Shown piece after piece: positions 47,400-56,406 of a stretch of DNA of 64,000 nt. The position numbers and the translations under genes are program-made. The DNA comes from Chloroflexota bacterium (GTDB taxonomy: Bacteria; Chloroflexota; Anaerolineae; Anaerolineales; Villigracilaceae). The notes under the pieces were generated by a model. That model was not told where the DNA came from. It saw only the letters and a program-made list of their open reading frames with translations, and ran no database searches. Where the stretch lies: assembly GCA_013388855.1 (NCBI GenBank), contig JACAEM010000016.1, positions 124,001 through 188,000 of the forward strand, read 5' to 3'. Within the stretch, counting starts at the first letter, position 1, and each line of letters opens with the position of its first letter.

Positions 47400-48449
47400 A
47401 TGGGAGCAGGCATGAATAAACTAAACGTTACAAAATATACCAGCATCCAGGAAATCGACCCCGAGGTTTGGGATCGCATTGCGGCGGGTCGCGGATTTCA
47501 AAGCCACAAATGGTACACCTTCGGGGAGCGAGCCATGGCGGATTGCCCACCCACCTACTTGATCGCTTGGGATGGAGAAACGCCCATCGCAAGCGCCGCC
47601 CTTTTCAAGGTCCACAACGAACCGCTCCCCCTGCCCAAGGTGGCGCGTCGGTTTATGGCCTCCGTGCTCAAACACAGACCGTTGCTTGTCTGCCGTTCCC
47701 CTCTCGCAGATACTTCCGCCATGCTCCTGCCCGGCGAACCGGCTCGCGATGAAGCACTGGTCACACTGACGCGCGCGGCACAGGAAGAATTCAAAAAACA
47801 ACGGTGTTCCTTTCTCGTGTTCGATTACCTGCTTACCGAACAACTGAAATACCCATCCTGGCCTTCAGGCTTTGAGCCCATTACGGTTTCAGAACCCGGG
47901 ACATACATGCCTATCGAATGGGAAAGTTTCGAGGCTTACCTCGATGCAGGCAACAAAAAGGACCGCCAGCATTATAAAAAGACCCTGCGTGAGGCGGAGA
48001 GCAACGGAATCGTGCTGAGCAGACATACATCGGTGCCTGATGTGGAAGCTGCGCTGGAACTTGTTGAAAACGTCTCAATCTGGCACGGTTCTGCACCCAA
48101 TCCCTGGACGCGCGGTCTGCTCGAAAACTTCTCCATGATCGACGGTACCTGGCTGGAGATCCACAGGGAAGGCAAGCTGGTAGGGTGCGGCGCGGTGGTG
48201 CGTGACAACCGCTTCCAACTCGCCACGGCGCTTGGCTTGGAGGATGATGTTCCCGGCGGATACTTCCTTCTGCTGTACGCTGCACTCGAAGAGGCATTCC
48301 TGCATAATGTCCGTCTTGTCCGTTTTGGAAGCGGTGCCTACGATGTCAAACGCAGGCTGGGGTTGCATCTCGAAAATACAAATCATGCCATGATCAGCAT
48401 GGCGGGCTTCGCCACACGCGCAAAGAGACAGATGGTTGCAACAGAATAA
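47400..48449 (+). CDS. FemAB/GNAT-like acyl- or aminoacyltransferase family protein
   Basis: KKDRQHYKKTLREAESNGIVLSRH; GSGAYDVKRRLGLHLENTNHAMIS. Confidence 0.65.
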   Translation: MGAGMNKLNVTKYTSIQEIDPEVWDRIAAGRGFQSHKWYTFGERAMADCPPTYLIAWDGETPIASAALFKVHNEPLPLPKVARRFMASVLKHRPLLVCRSPLADTSAMLLPGEPARDEALVTLTRAAQEEFKKQRCSFLVFDYLLTEQLKYPSWPSGFEPITVSEPGTYMPIEWESFEAYLDAGNKKDRQHYKKTLREAESNGIVLSRHTSVPDVEAALELVENVSIWHGSAPNPWTRGLLENFSMIDGTWLEIHREGKLVGCGAVVRDNRFQLATALGLEDDVPGGYFLLLYAALEEAFLHNVRLVRFGSGAYDVKRRLGLHLENTNHAMISMAGFATRAKRQMVATE

Positions 48450-48454
48450 CCGTC

Positions 48455-49042
48455 ATGTTGCTTGGGATCCCGCAGTCGGTCGCCACACTCGCATCCATCC
48501 TTCTGTTCTACGCGATGGATTTTATCCTTATCCGCCGCTACGACAAACAAAGGCAGGCAAGCGGGTCGGGGCGTGCATGGGATTTCACCCTTTTCATCTT
48601 CATAATGGTCGCTGTGCTTGTCCTGCAGCCGATTCTGTTACCGAGCATCAGCCTGCAAATCAATGAACCGTGGGGGATATGGATTCAGGCGGTCGGCACC
48701 ATAACGATCCTCTCCGCCCTGGCATTGCACATTTGGTCGCGCGTCCACCTGCAACATTTTTACGCAGAACGTGTGGAGGTGCAACCCGGGCATAAAGTCA
48801 TCGATACCGGTCCATATAAATTTATGCGCCATCCTGTCATCACATCCTTTTTTGGCATCGCAACCGGACTTTTCCTCGTCAATCCCGCGCTGACGACCCT
48901 CGCGGCATTGCTCTACACACTTTGGGATTTCACCCGCGCCGCGCAACAGGAGGAAGACCTGCTGACAAAGACCCTGCCCGGTTATGTTGACTATGCGCGT
49001 CGGACTCCCCGCTTTCTGCCGCGCTTGTGGAGGAGCCGATGA
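48455..49042 (+). CDS. Isoprenylcysteine carboxyl methyltransferase (ICMT/PEMT)-like membrane protein
   Basis: HKVIDTGPYKFMRHPVITSFFGIATGLFLVNP; EEDLLTKTLPGYVDYARRTPRFLPRLW. Confidence 0.85.
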   Translation: MLLGIPQSVATLASILLFYAMDFILIRRYDKQRQASGSGRAWDFTLFIFIMVAVLVLQPILLPSISLQINEPWGIWIQAVGTITILSALALHIWSRVHLQHFYAERVEVQPGHKVIDTGPYKFMRHPVITSFFGIATGLFLVNPALTTLAALLYTLWDFTRAAQQEEDLLTKTLPGYVDYARRTPRFLPRLWRSR

Positions 49043-49947
49043 TTTCCTTTGAGCGTTTTCTGCAACTCCCCACCGGGGAGGTCGCCGCCCTGGTAAAAGC
49101 GACCGGGCAAAAGGTGTGCGTCTTCCCCATCAACGGGACGCGGCGCTGGTTCCTGCTCGAACATGCGGATAAGGTTGGAAACGATTTCTTCAACGCGTAC
49201 ATGGATGCAGCCATCAAAAATCACGTCGAACTTTGCAAAATGTTTTTCGACCACGGCATCGATACCATCCTTGCCCCGGTGTTCGGGCGCGAATTGATGC
49301 GCCGCGGCGACGAGTACACCAAACGAGTCGGTATTGATGGTTTGGTCCGCACCGCCACCGATAAAAATTACCGCGAATTCTTCGAGCAACAAAATGTCAG
49401 GGTTCGGTTTTACGGCGACTACCGCGATGTGTTGACCGGCACACCCTACGAATACGCCTTGAAATCCATCTACGAAGTGACAGAGGCAACCAAGCATAAC
49501 GATGGTCATCGCCTGTTCTTTGGCGTCTTCGCCGATGAAGTGACCGAGACCATTTCGCGCCTGTCAGTGGAATATTATCTGGCGCAGGGGTCCGTGCCCG
49601 ATAAACAGACCCTCATCCGAAAATATTATGGGGAAGACCTTCCGCCTGTAAGTATGTTTATCGGCTTCGATAAATTCAGCGTCTTCGATATGCCGCTGCT
49701 ATCCACCGGGGAGGAAGACCTATATTTTTCGATCAGCCCATCACCTTACATGACAGAGCGGCAGCTACGCGCCATTCTCTATGACCATATCTATGTCCGC
49801 CATACACCCGAACCCGATTACACCAAACTGGGCAGGGAGGAACTCGACTGGCTCAGGGAATATTATCGCCGCAATAAAGACTATGCTCTCGGCGTTGGAA
49901 AACTGAAATTTAACCTGTGGCTCCCTGAGATGGGAGATAATCCATGA
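49039..49947 (+). CDS. Homolog of Rv3378c-type diterpene synthase / tuberculosinyl transferase (cis-prenyltransferase fold)
   Basis: VCVFPINGTRRWFLLEH; VRFYGDYRDVL; MFIGFDKFSVFDMPLLSTGEEDLYFSISPSPYMTERQLRAILYDHIYVRH, similar to remembered Rv3378c. Confidence 0.88.
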   Translation: MISFERFLQLPTGEVAALVKATGQKVCVFPINGTRRWFLLEHADKVGNDFFNAYMDAAIKNHVELCKMFFDHGIDTILAPVFGRELMRRGDEYTKRVGIDGLVRTATDKNYREFFEQQNVRVRFYGDYRDVLTGTPYEYALKSIYEVTEATKHNDGHRLFFGVFADEVTETISRLSVEYYLAQGSVPDKQTLIRKYYGEDLPPVSMFIGFDKFSVFDMPLLSTGEEDLYFSISPSPYMTERQLRAILYDHIYVRHTPEPDYTKLGREELDWLREYYRRNKDYALGVGKLKFNLWLPEMGDNP

Positions 49948-51413
49948 CAGATATTATCTCAACGCTCATCGATGAGATCGGCCCCGGTCACATGGCAAGC
50001 ACCGCTTATGATACCGCCTGGGCGGCGCGGCTTGGTGATGTAGACTGGGAACTGAGCAGCCGGGCGCTTGCCTGGCTTTCAGAACATCAACTGCCCGACG
50101 GCTCATGGGGAGCGCCAGCGCCCATGTATTATCACGACCGTGTGCTTTGCACGCTTGCTGCCATGGTCGCCCTCTCCTATCAGGGGCGCCGCGGTCACGA
50201 TAAGGTGCAGATTGAAAACGGGAAACAGGCCCTGCAACGGATTCTTGGCGGCGCTACGCAGGGGTTGCAGGCTGATCCCAACGGAGCAACCGTCGGCTTT
50301 GAAATGATCGCCCCCACTTTGGCCGCGGAGGCTGAAAAACTGGGGATCATCAAAAATCAAGGGAACCGCATCCTGGGGCGTCTATCCAAACAACGCGCCA
50401 AAAAACTCGCCTATCTCGAAAACAACATGATCAACCGGTATGTGACCATCGCTTTTTCCGCCGAAATGGCTGGGACCGATGGAAAGCATATGCTAGACAT
50501 CCCCAATTTGCAGGAAAGCAACGGCTCGGTGGGGGTCAGTCCGTCGGCAACGGCATATTTTGCGACCTACATCAAAAAGGGCGACGCGGCTTCATTGAAC
50601 TATCTCCGCAGTGTGATCAAACCTGATGGCGGCATGCCGAATGTCGCACCGTTCGATGTATTCGAGATCGCCTGGACCCTTTGGAATTTGAGTTTCATTC
50701 CCGGCATGAGGAAGAACGAAAAGTTGAAGCCGCACCTTGATTTCCTTTCGAATACCTGGCAGGCAAAACGCGGCGTCGGTTTCGCGGCGGGATATTCCGT
50801 AAAAGATAGCGACGATACGGGGCTGGTCTACGATACACTGCTACGCTTCGGTATCGAAAAAGACCTGGCCAGTGTGCTTCTCTATGAGGAAAAAGATCAT
50901 TTCCGTTGTTTCGACCTGGAAGTGAATCCATCCATCAGTGCGAACATCCATGTGTTGGGGGCGCTCGGTCAGGCCGGGTTGAACACAAAAAACTCGTCTG
51001 TGAGCAAAGTCATCAACTTCCTGCGCAAAGCAAAGGGGAGCAATTCCTATTGGATCGATAAGTGGCATTCATCGCCATATTATGCAACCGCCCATGCCAT
51101 CATCGCTTGTGCGGGGCTGGCAAACGACCTGGTGGAGGATTCGGTACAGTGGATTCTCAACTCTCAAAACCGGGACGGCTCGTGGGGAACGTATCTCTCC
51201 ACGGCGGAGGAAACGGCATATGCCATGCAAGCTCTATGGATCTGGAACGAAAAGGTTGCCCGAATCCCTAAATTGCCCCTGAAGAACGGTGCCCGTTGGC
51301 TCAGGGAACACATGGATCGCTCCTATCCGCCTCTTTGGATTGGAAAATGCCTGTACAGCCCCAACCTTGTCATTCGCTCTGCGGTGATCAGCGCGCTGGC
51401 CCTGGCGTCATAA
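49944..51413 (+). CDS. Class II diterpene cyclase (Rv3377c / halimadienyl-diphosphate-synthase-like)
   Basis: STAYDTAWAARLG; LQESNGSVGVSPSATAYFA; DXDD motif VKDSDDTGLVYD; QW-type QNRDGSWG; NPSISANIHVLGALGQAG. Confidence 0.93.
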   Translation: MTDIISTLIDEIGPGHMASTAYDTAWAARLGDVDWELSSRALAWLSEHQLPDGSWGAPAPMYYHDRVLCTLAAMVALSYQGRRGHDKVQIENGKQALQRILGGATQGLQADPNGATVGFEMIAPTLAAEAEKLGIIKNQGNRILGRLSKQRAKKLAYLENNMINRYVTIAFSAEMAGTDGKHMLDIPNLQESNGSVGVSPSATAYFATYIKKGDAASLNYLRSVIKPDGGMPNVAPFDVFEIAWTLWNLSFIPGMRKNEKLKPHLDFLSNTWQAKRGVGFAAGYSVKDSDDTGLVYDTLLRFGIEKDLASVLLYEEKDHFRCFDLEVNPSISANIHVLGALGQAGLNTKNSSVSKVINFLRKAKGSNSYWIDKWHSSPYYATAHAIIACAGLANDLVEDSVQWILNSQNRDGSWGTYLSTAEETAYAMQALWIWNEKVARIPKLPLKNGARWLREHMDRSYPPLWIGKCLYSPNLVIRSAVISALALAS

Positions 51414-51419
51414 TGGATC

Positions 51420-53123
51420 ATGAAAGTATTTTTTGACCGCATCTTGAATGTCCCCACATCTGATCCTGACGATACGCGTCGTCGCCGGGTGCTCAATATC
51501 CTCCTGCTGGGTACATTCGCAGCTGCGGTTCTGGGGCTGGTTGGTATCCTTATTGCGGGGGCGGTGGCACAGGTCAGTGAGGCGGATTTCCGAGTCCTGC
51601 TATTCGGGGCGGTGGGCGCCATTTTGGGTACCGCCGGAATCTACCAGGTCAATAGGCGATACTCCGGACGCTTCGCCGCGTTGCTCTTCCTGTTAATGTT
51701 GACCGCCGTTTTTTCGGTCAGCGACAGCCCCGAGCAACTTTCGAATGGACGCTCGCTTTTTATCTTTACCATTCCCATCACGGTCTCCAGTCTCATCCTT
51801 GCATCGCAGGCCAGTTTCCTCTTCGCAATCATCAGTAGCGCGATCATCTCCGGACTGGCAATGTCCATCGGACAACCGATTAACATTTTTGCGGTCATCG
51901 GTTTCTTCATGCTCGCCCTCGTTTCATGGCTGACAGCGCGCAGTCTTGAAACGGCACTGGATGAACTGCGAACCATCAATGCAAACCTCGACCGGGTGGT
52001 AGTGGAACGCACGGAGGCGCTGGCGGCGTCACTTGAGCGCGAACGCATCGAAGCAGGTCGCAATCAGGCCATCCTCGACTCGATTGCCGACGGGGTGATT
52101 GTTTTCGATCGGCGATGGAACGCCACCCTGGCAAACCCCGCCATCAGGGGCATGCTCGAAATTCCGCAAGAGATGATCGTCGGCAAAAACTTCCGGGAAC
52201 TCATCGATCACCCCAAACTTGCCTCCAAGAGCCGCCACCTGCTACTTGCCATGGTCGAGCACGATACGCAACCCATCGGTTTTCGCGTCGAATGGGCAGG
52301 AAAAACGCTATCCGTCAGCGCCGCTCAGGTATACAACGACAGGGGCGATAATATCGGCACCGTCATCGTCTTCCGTGATTTTACACGCGAAGCCGAGGTC
52401 GAACGAATGAAGAGCACATTCGTTGCCATGGTATCGCACGAATTGCGCACACCACTCAACGCCATTCTCGGATATGCAGAAATGTTCAAGGAAGCCATTT
52501 ACGGGCCGATGAACGAAAAACAGGTCAACATGGCTGACCGGATTATAAAGAACACACAACGGCTGCTCGGCTTGATTAACGACCTGCTTGATCAGGCACA
52601 AATGGAGGCAGGAAAGCTGACCATCCAAATGGCGCCAGTCAGGCTGTCGGAATTGCTCGACAACCTCCATTCCGTGATGGACAAGACCGCCTCGGACAAA
52701 GGCTTGAAGTTGGTCAGCGAAATCCAGGACGACCTCCCCGCCATTGTCAACGGCGATGCAACACGCCTGCAACAAATCCTGGTCAACCTGGTGAACAACG
52801 CCGTTAAATTCACCGACCAGGGATTGGTGCTTGTCAGGCTGTTTCGCTCCGCCGAGACCCGGTGGGGCATCGAAGTGACCGACACCGGGCGCGGCATCCC
52901 CGAAGCGGAAATTCCGCATATTTTTGAGTCCTTCCGGCAGGTGGAGGGAACCACCACACGCGTCCACGGCGGATTCGGGCTGGGACTCTCCATCGTCAAA
53001 CAATTGGTCCAGTTGATGAACGGAGAAATCAATGTACACAGCGTAGTGGATAAAGGAACGACATTTACGATTACCCTGCCGATGGTCACATCAACAGAGT
53101 TGGTGCGAAATTGGAGGAATTGA
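51420..53123 (+). CDS. Sensor histidine kinase (TM region, PAS, HisKA, HATPase)
   Basis: MVSHELRTPLNAILGYAEM H-box; DTGRGIPEAEIPHIFESFRQ; GGFGLGLSIVKQLVQLM. Confidence 0.95.
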   Translation: MKVFFDRILNVPTSDPDDTRRRRVLNILLLGTFAAAVLGLVGILIAGAVAQVSEADFRVLLFGAVGAILGTAGIYQVNRRYSGRFAALLFLLMLTAVFSVSDSPEQLSNGRSLFIFTIPITVSSLILASQASFLFAIISSAIISGLAMSIGQPINIFAVIGFFMLALVSWLTARSLETALDELRTINANLDRVVVERTEALAASLERERIEAGRNQAILDSIADGVIVFDRRWNATLANPAIRGMLEIPQEMIVGKNFRELIDHPKLASKSRHLLLAMVEHDTQPIGFRVEWAGKTLSVSAAQVYNDRGDNIGTVIVFRDFTREAEVERMKSTFVAMVSHELRTPLNAILGYAEMFKEAIYGPMNEKQVNMADRIIKNTQRLLGLINDLLDQAQMEAGKLTIQMAPVRLSELLDNLHSVMDKTASDKGLKLVSEIQDDLPAIVNGDATRLQQILVNLVNNAVKFTDQGLVLVRLFRSAETRWGIEVTDTGRGIPEAEIPHIFESFRQVEGTTTRVHGGFGLGLSIVKQLVQLMNGEINVHSVVDKGTTFTITLPMVTSTELVRNWRN

Positions 53124-53488
53124 TGGACGAACTGGCTTTGATTATCGAAGATGATGAAGACCTTGCAAATATCTTTGCGGAGGCGTTGCGCGGCATCGGG
53201 TATGAAGTGGAAATCCTGCCGGATGGAAGGGTCGCGCAGGAAAGACTGAGAACCGGAACCGAGCCTTTCATCATCCTGCTCGACATGCACCTGCCGCATA
53301 TTTCAGGCGGGGAACTTTTAACAGAAATGAAGCAGGAGAAACGCTTTGAAAAAACAACGATCATCATCACCACTGCCGACGCACGCATGGGCGAGATGTA
53401 TCGCGATCAGGTGGATTTCGTGCTAATCAAACCAATTTCTTTTGTGCAATTACGAGACTTGACCGCCAGGTTGAAGCCAAAACAATAA
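53123..53488 (+). CDS. Response regulator receiver protein
   Basis: LIIEDDEDLANIFAEAL; ILLDMHLPHISGGEL; VLIKPISF; overlaps the kinase stop. Confidence 0.92.
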   Translation: MDELALIIEDDEDLANIFAEALRGIGYEVEILPDGRVAQERLRTGTEPFIILLDMHLPHISGGELLTEMKQEKRFEKTTIIITTADARMGEMYRDQVDFVLIKPISFVQLRDLTARLKPKQ

Positions 53489-53535
53489 AAGGGAACTCCG
53501 GGGTATTTTGGAATGTCCTGGAGTTTCTTTTTAAT

Positions 53536-55137
53536 TTAATCGGCGTAATACGGTGAACAGTAATATTCCTCCCCGCCCGGCACAGTTACCTTGAATGGAT
53601 ACTCATCACCAATAAACTCGTACTCAGCAAGGCTATCCTTCACCTTCTCAAAAGCGCGATCCGCGCGGATGCGGGAGAGGTGAAAGGATTGCCAGGGAAG
53701 GGCAACATCCGTTTCGCGGTCGTGGTTTCGGCACGTCAGCGCCGCACCGATCTTTTCGCGGACAGAGGCAGGCAGGGATTCGCCCCCAAAAGCCTCCACT
53801 AACGGCGGGACAGCGTCATCCGACAGCTCAACAAAATATTGATTATCCAACTCAACCCGTCCATTGGAAGTATTGGAAGGCTTCCCCAATCCATCGACTT
53901 CGCGCTGGATATTGTGCCTGACAATGAACGCATCCACATTCAGCACATTCAACGAAACCACAAATCCCAGCAAAGCCAGAAGCATGGCAAGCGCGACAAC
54001 CCGTTCGCGGCGCAGAATCTCCAGCACGACGACCACGACAAGAAGCAAAGCAAGCCAGATCATGAACACATGCGTGTACGTCCGCAGGCGGGAGAAACCA
54101 TAGGCAGTTTCATACAGAACCAGTCGCTGAAAAGCGGAGACCAGCATCACAAGCACCAACCCCACCAGGGCAACGCCGAGTCCAGAGAATACACGTCGTT
54201 GCGTTTCCGTTTCACGGCGGGTGATGGCTCCCAGCCCGAGTAACATCAGCAGGCTGAAAAATGCCACTATGACAAGTTCTCCAAATCCCCTGCGGGCATA
54301 CTCGGAATATGTGTAGCCTGTAAAACTGATATTTACCTGCCCGCCAAAGAAATACTGGAATTGAACGACTACGAAGGAAGCAAACAAAACTCCCACGCTT
54401 CCCAGCACAATTGCCGCTTCGGTGAAACCCAGAAACGGGGAAATCATTGACTTGTCCTCGGAAATCTTTTCATCTGCGTTCTTCGCGGCATGTAGGAACG
54501 TTCCCGCCAGGGCATAAGCGAAGACCAAAATATACGCCAGGCGGAAAATATATTCCGGCAGGTTGTCAATGTTGAACAACTCGACGAAATCATCCAGCCG
54601 TTTGGCAAAGACCACATCCGCCGAGGCAAGGATGGAGGCAAAAACCGCGACCACCGGCAGGGCAATGACAATTCCGCGCACGATGGGCCAGACACGGGAA
54701 TCCCGCTTCGGGCTCCCCTCGGGCTGCTCCCGTTTCACCTCTCCCGCGAACCCCAAAGGACGCGCGAGCATACTCCCAAACAGGCGGAAGTAGCCGAACA
54801 AATAATCGAGCAGTCCATAGTTCAACCAGCGCCCACCCAGATAGGTCATGGTAAAAACACCCATTAAAAAGACGATCATCACCACAGAGAGGAAGACCGT
54901 CATCGGTTCGAGACGGAGGAAAGTCATCGCGGCGAGGAACGCGATGGGCAGCAGGAGCAGGCTCGAGCGTGGATGGAGACGAAGCCCGTCCGCCCGGAGG
55001 AAGAAGATCCCGGTAGCGAGACAGAGCGTAACGTAAATGGCAAAATTGACGCCGAGGGGTTTCTCCCAAAACAGGAAATCGAACGTCCAGCCGAGCAGGA
55101 CGACAATGAACCAGAAACGGTTCGGGTTGGCTTTCAT
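53536..55137 (-). CDS. DUF4153/DUF4173 family membrane protein
   Basis: About 12 TM segments; AYGFSRLRTYTHVFMIWLALLL; FIVRHNIQ. Confidence 0.82.
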   Translation of the reverse strand: MKANPNRFWFIVVLLGWTFDFLFWEKPLGVNFAIYVTLCLATGIFFLRADGLRLHPRSSLLLLPIAFLAAMTFLRLEPMTVFLSVVMIVFLMGVFTMTYLGGRWLNYGLLDYLFGYFRLFGSMLARPLGFAGEVKREQPEGSPKRDSRVWPIVRGIVIALPVVAVFASILASADVVFAKRLDDFVELFNIDNLPEYIFRLAYILVFAYALAGTFLHAAKNADEKISEDKSMISPFLGFTEAAIVLGSVGVLFASFVVVQFQYFFGGQVNISFTGYTYSEYARRGFGELVIVAFFSLLMLLGLGAITRRETETQRRVFSGLGVALVGLVLVMLVSAFQRLVLYETAYGFSRLRTYTHVFMIWLALLLVVVVVLEILRRERVVALAMLLALLGFVVSLNVLNVDAFIVRHNIQREVDGLGKPSNTSNGRVELDNQYFVELSDDAVPPLVEAFGGESLPASVREKIGAALTCRNHDRETDVALPWQSFHLSRIRADRAFEKVKDSLAEYEFIGDEYPFKVTVPGGEEYYCSPYYAD

Positions 55138-55265
55138 ACAGACCTCCAGATAAAATTTTCGCAAGCATAGCCCTGTGAGGCTTGCGGAAACTCTCAAAAG
55201 GTATCACAAATCCGCAAAATACCTTGGAAACAGATTACAGATTGATGAGAACGAATTTCGGGCTA

Positions 55266-55294
55266 TTGACATCCGATTTGAAATGTGACATACT
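55266..55294 (+). promoter_or_regulatory. Sigma70-like promoter for a small transcript
   Basis: TTGACA-N17-CATACT. Confidence 0.6.
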
Positions 55295-55351
55295 TTCGGC
55301 ATCATTCGGGGCAAACAAATTGAATCGCCATCCTATAGAAAGGAGGAGGTG

Positions 55352-55408
55352 ATGTCTCACATGGATAGTAGTAACAAACCCTGCGCTGTGGCATCCCTCC
55401 TCAAGTAA
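55352..55408 (+). CDS. Candidate 18-aa small ORF MSHMDSSNKPCAVASLLK
   Basis: Preceded by agaaaggaggaggtg, close to full complementarity with the 16S 3' tail; own promoter and downstream terminator. Confidence 0.5.
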   Translation: MSHMDSSNKPCAVASLLK

Positions 55409-55466
55409 TTGACAAGGTTGCCACAGCGCGCCACGGAAGCCATCCATGTTTGGGTGGCTTCCTGGT
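55383..55466 (+). ncRNA. Structured 3' part of the small transcript: 11-bp hairpin with CCTCC loop, then a terminator
   Basis: gcgctgtggca (55383-55393) / tgccacagcgc (55419-55429); terminator ggaagccatcc-atgttt-gggtggcttcc-tggtttt (55435-55466). Confidence 0.55.
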
Positions 55467-55539
55467 TTTAACCCCGCCCCTCTTCAATGATAATGCAAAC
55501 CTGCAATCTTTCTTGCACGCAATCGTATATACTCATATA

Positions 55540-56388
55540 ATGAGTGAAATGGAACAGACAACCATACAATCCCCCCGTTTCAACAATTTAATACGCTGGC
55601 TCGTCCCACTGGCGGCTGTTATCACCTTTGCCGTCTGGTTCTACTATGCTCCGCCCGGTCTGCTTGGCAAGGCAGACGCGGTTGGCTACGCCATTTGCCA
55701 CCGCATCGACGAACGTTCCTTCCACATCCACGACCGGCAGCTTCCGCTGTGTGCACGCTGCACCGGCGAATTTTATGCCGCAGGTATCACCCTGCTTTTC
55801 TATGCTTTCGCCAGCAAAAAGAAGAGCGGCATGCCCGGCTGGGGGCTGGGAATTCCACTTCTGCTTTTCCTGGTTGCGTTCGGCGTGGACGGTACCAATT
55901 CCTATATCTACCTACTCAAACAGACATCCAACGGCGCTCTCGATGCGATCCCCAACCTTTACATCCCCAACAACACGTTGAGACTGCTCACCGGCAGCGG
56001 GATGGGGATCGCGCTGGCTTCGATTCTCTTCCCTGCGTTCAACCAGAGCGCGTGGAGGCAAGCCGATCCCGGGCGCGCGCTCGACTGGAAAAAACTGGGG
56101 ATACTTGTGGGCATTATTGCACTGATTGACCTGGTTATCCTCACAGAGCACCCTGCCGTGTTGTATCCCATCGCCATCCTCAGCGTGCTCGGGGTGCTGG
56201 CTCTGCTCATCAGCGTATTCAGCGTGGTTTGGATGCTCATCATGCGGCAGGAAAACGCCTTCGACTCGCTTTCGCAAATGTGGATGCCCTTCCTCGCCGG
56301 GACCACGCTCACCTTCCTCATGATCGCCGTCATCGACCTGCTCCGCTTCCAACTCACTGGAACCTGGGGCGCGTTCCCCCTGGGCTGA
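55540..56388 (+). CDS. DUF2085 family membrane protein (start 55540 or leaderless 55549)
   Basis: GYAICHRIDERSFHIHDRQLPLCARCTGEF. Confidence 0.88.
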   Translation: MSEMEQTTIQSPRFNNLIRWLVPLAAVITFAVWFYYAPPGLLGKADAVGYAICHRIDERSFHIHDRQLPLCARCTGEFYAAGITLLFYAFASKKKSGMPGWGLGIPLLLFLVAFGVDGTNSYIYLLKQTSNGALDAIPNLYIPNNTLRLLTGSGMGIALASILFPAFNQSAWRQADPGRALDWKKLGILVGIIALIDLVILTEHPAVLYPIAILSVLGVLALLISVFSVVWMLIMRQENAFDSLSQMWMPFLAGTTLTFLMIAVIDLLRFQLTGTWGAFPLG

Positions 56389-56406
56389 TTCTCAACTGGA
56401 GGTTTT

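Noticed and set aside
53489-53530. Terminator after the response regulator at 53488
   Set aside because: aactccgggg...tcctggagttt has mismatches near the loop; plausible but too weak to list as a feature.
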